NCBI GenBank assembly: GCA_045640725.1
Contig: JAZUFN010000136.1
Coordinates: 1-7,158, forward strand
Length of the DNA: 7,158 nt
Direction: 5' to 3'
Source of the DNA: RGIG3528 sp045640725
GTDB taxonomy: Bacteria > Bacillota > Clostridia > Lachnospirales > Lachnospiraceae
Shown: one piece after another, positions 6,026 through 7,158 of the stretch
Numbering within the stretch: position 1 is the stretch's first letter
Layout of the letters: each line of letters opens with the position of its first letter
The notes under the pieces: model-generated
Databases searched by the model: none
The model's input: the letters and a program-made list of their open reading frames with translations, nothing else
Told to the model about the DNA's origin: nothing
Position numbers and translations under genes: made by a program

Positions 6026-7158
6026 TTACAGAGTCTTGTGGCAGGTTCTTGAGATAACATCAAGCTGCTGCTCTCTGGTAAGGTCGATGAACTTAACCGC
6101 ATAGCCGGATACACGGATAGTGAAGTTTGCATACTCAGGCTTCTCAGGATGCTCCATAGCGTCCATAAGCTTTTCCTTACCGAATACATTTACATTGAGG
6201 TGGTGAGCGCCCTGATCGAAGTAACCGTCAAGAACGTCTACCAGCTTCTCTGTCTGCTCATCCTCGGAATGTCCAAGAGCCTCAGGATTGATAGTCTGAG
6301 TATTGGAAATACCGTCAAGTGCCTCCTCATAAGGAAGCTTGGCAACGGAGTTAAGAGATGCAAGAAGACCATTCATCTCTGCGCCGTATGCAGGGTTGGC
6401 ACCAGGAGAAAGTGGCTCGCCTGCCTTTCTACCGTTAGGAAGAGTACCTGTAGCCTTACCATAAACAACGTTGGATGTGATAGTAAGGATAGAGGTTGTA
6501 GGCTCGGAATCTCTATATGTATGAACATAACGAAGCTTGTTCATGAATGTCTTAAGGAGCCATACAGCGATCTCGTCTGCTCTGTCGTCGTCATTACCAT
6601 AACGAGGGAACTCACCTTCGATAACGAAATCCTTGGAAAGACCTGTCTCAGGATCACGAACTACCTTTACGCGAGCGTACTTAATAGCGGAAAGGGAATC
6701 TACACAGTGTGAGAAACCTGCGATACCTGTAGCGAAGGAACGACGTACATGAGAATCGATAAGAGCCATCTGGGATGCCTCGTAATTGTACTTATCATGC
6801 ATGTAGTGAATCATGTTAAGAGTACCTACATAGAGGTGAACAAGCCAATCCATCATGGTATCGAACTTCTTCATAACCTCATCGTAATCAAGGTACTCGG
6901 ATGTGATAGGTGCATACTCAGGAGCTACCTGCTCACCGCTCTTCTCATCCTTACCGCCGTTGATAGCGTAAAGGAGACACTTAGCAAGGTTTGCACGAGC
7001 GCCGAAGAACTGAATCTCCTTACCTGTCTCTGTAGCGGATACGCAGCAGCAGATGGAGTAGTCATCACCCCAGGAGAGACGCATAACATCGTCATTCTCG
7101 TACTGGATGGAGGATGTAGTTACAGAGATTCTGGCAGCGTACTTCTTGAAGCTCTCAG
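6026..7158 (-). CDS. pflB: Pyruvate formate-lyase (formate C-acetyltransferase), 3' half, 5'-truncated by window edge
   Basis: PflB converts pyruvate and coenzyme A to acetyl-CoA and formate by a glycyl-radical mechanism, the main anaerobic pyruvate route in many fermenters. The visible 376 residues correspond to roughly the second half of the family (E. coli 759); the frame runs off the window end, so the Met at 7084 is internal. Features seen: FKKYAARIS at the cut end, YENDDVM, the active-site cysteines in ICCCVSA (codons 7051-7043), FFGARANLAK, IHYMHDKYNYEAS, LTITSNVVYGK, and the glycyl radical loop RVSGYAV with the radical glycine encoded at 6106-6104. The gene ends in two consecutive TAA codons. 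All 23 lysines I read use AAG, a bias typical of very highly expressed genes and unlike pflA next door. It needs PflA, encoded immediately downstream, for activation. Confidence 0.98.
   Translation of the reverse strand, partial: ESFKKYAARISVTTSSIQYENDDVMRLSWGDDYSICCCVSATETGKEIQFFGARANLAKCLLYAINGGKDEKSGEQVAPEYAPITSEYLDYDEVMKKFDTMMDWLVHLYVGTLNMIHYMHDKYNYEASQMALIDSHVRRSFATGIAGFSHCVDSLSAIKYARVKVVRDPETGLSKDFVIEGEFPRYGNDDDRADEIAVWLLKTFMNKLRYVHTYRDSEPTTSILTITSNVVYGKATGTLPNGRKAGEPLSPGANPAYGAEMNGLLASLNSVAKLPYEEALDGISNTQTINPEALGHSEDEQTEKLVDVLDGYFDQGAHHLNVNVFGKEKLMDAMEHPEKPEYANFTIRVSGYAVKFIDLTREQQLDVISRTCHKTL

Noticed and set aside
6004..6189. 62-residue N-terminal extension of pflA
   Set aside because: It overlaps the pflB C-terminal coding region in another frame, and its residues look unrelated to activases, which begin at the GYVHSTESF stretch.
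6149..6712. Plus-strand open frame of 187 codons over pflB
   Set aside because: Antisense to strongly conserved pflB sequence; its openness follows from the biased pflB codon use.
7082..7084. ATG at 7084 as the pflB start
   Set aside because: The frame continues to the window edge with conserved PflB residues (FKKYAARIS, YENDDVM), so this is an internal methionine.

Overview
The window carries six protein-coding genes, all on the minus strand. The two outer ones are cut by the window edges. In order of transcription (high to low coordinates) they are pflB (3' half), pflA, a small CinA/PncC-type gene, a large cell-wall L,D-transpeptidase with Ig-like repeats, ilvD, and queA (5' part). I found no RNA gene, mobile element, CRISPR array, origin or convincing plus-strand gene. 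No gene-free stretch exceeds about 100 bases.

The gene set, protein sequences and AGGAG-type ribosome binding sites point to an anaerobic, low-to-moderate GC Firmicute. Lachnospiraceae (Butyrivibrio-like) is my best guess. Supporting points are an anaerobic pyruvate formate-lyase system, a YkuD transpeptidase with a single N-terminal membrane anchor, and a DHAD of the type lacking the first [2Fe-2S] cysteine. The family assignment is an inference and was not tested by search.

Region by region: (1) 7158-5281 is the pflB-pflA pair, enzyme plus radical-SAM activase, with a 22-base gap and a weak ribosome binding site for pflA. (2) 5280-5181 is the only real intergenic region. It holds a terminator hairpin for pflBA followed at once by a near-consensus promoter with an extended -10. 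That promoter runs through the first ATG codons of the longest reading frame of the next gene and so fixes its start at 5180. (3) 5180-1 is a tight four-gene run: pncC-like, L,D-transpeptidase, ilvD, queA. The gaps are 10, 24 and 19 bases, and no terminator or clear promoter is visible between the genes, so they are probably one operon. It combines NMN salvage or pyridine-nucleotide housekeeping, wall cross-linking, branched-chain amino acid synthesis and tRNA queuosine modification, with no obvious shared pathway.

I did not find a previously undescribed system. The points most worth a second look are the architecture of the transpeptidase (six Ig-like modules before the catalytic domain and an acidic, repeat-containing tail after it), the expression signals in pflBA, the Cys-Cys-Cys active-site triplet in PflB, and the divergent CinA motifs.
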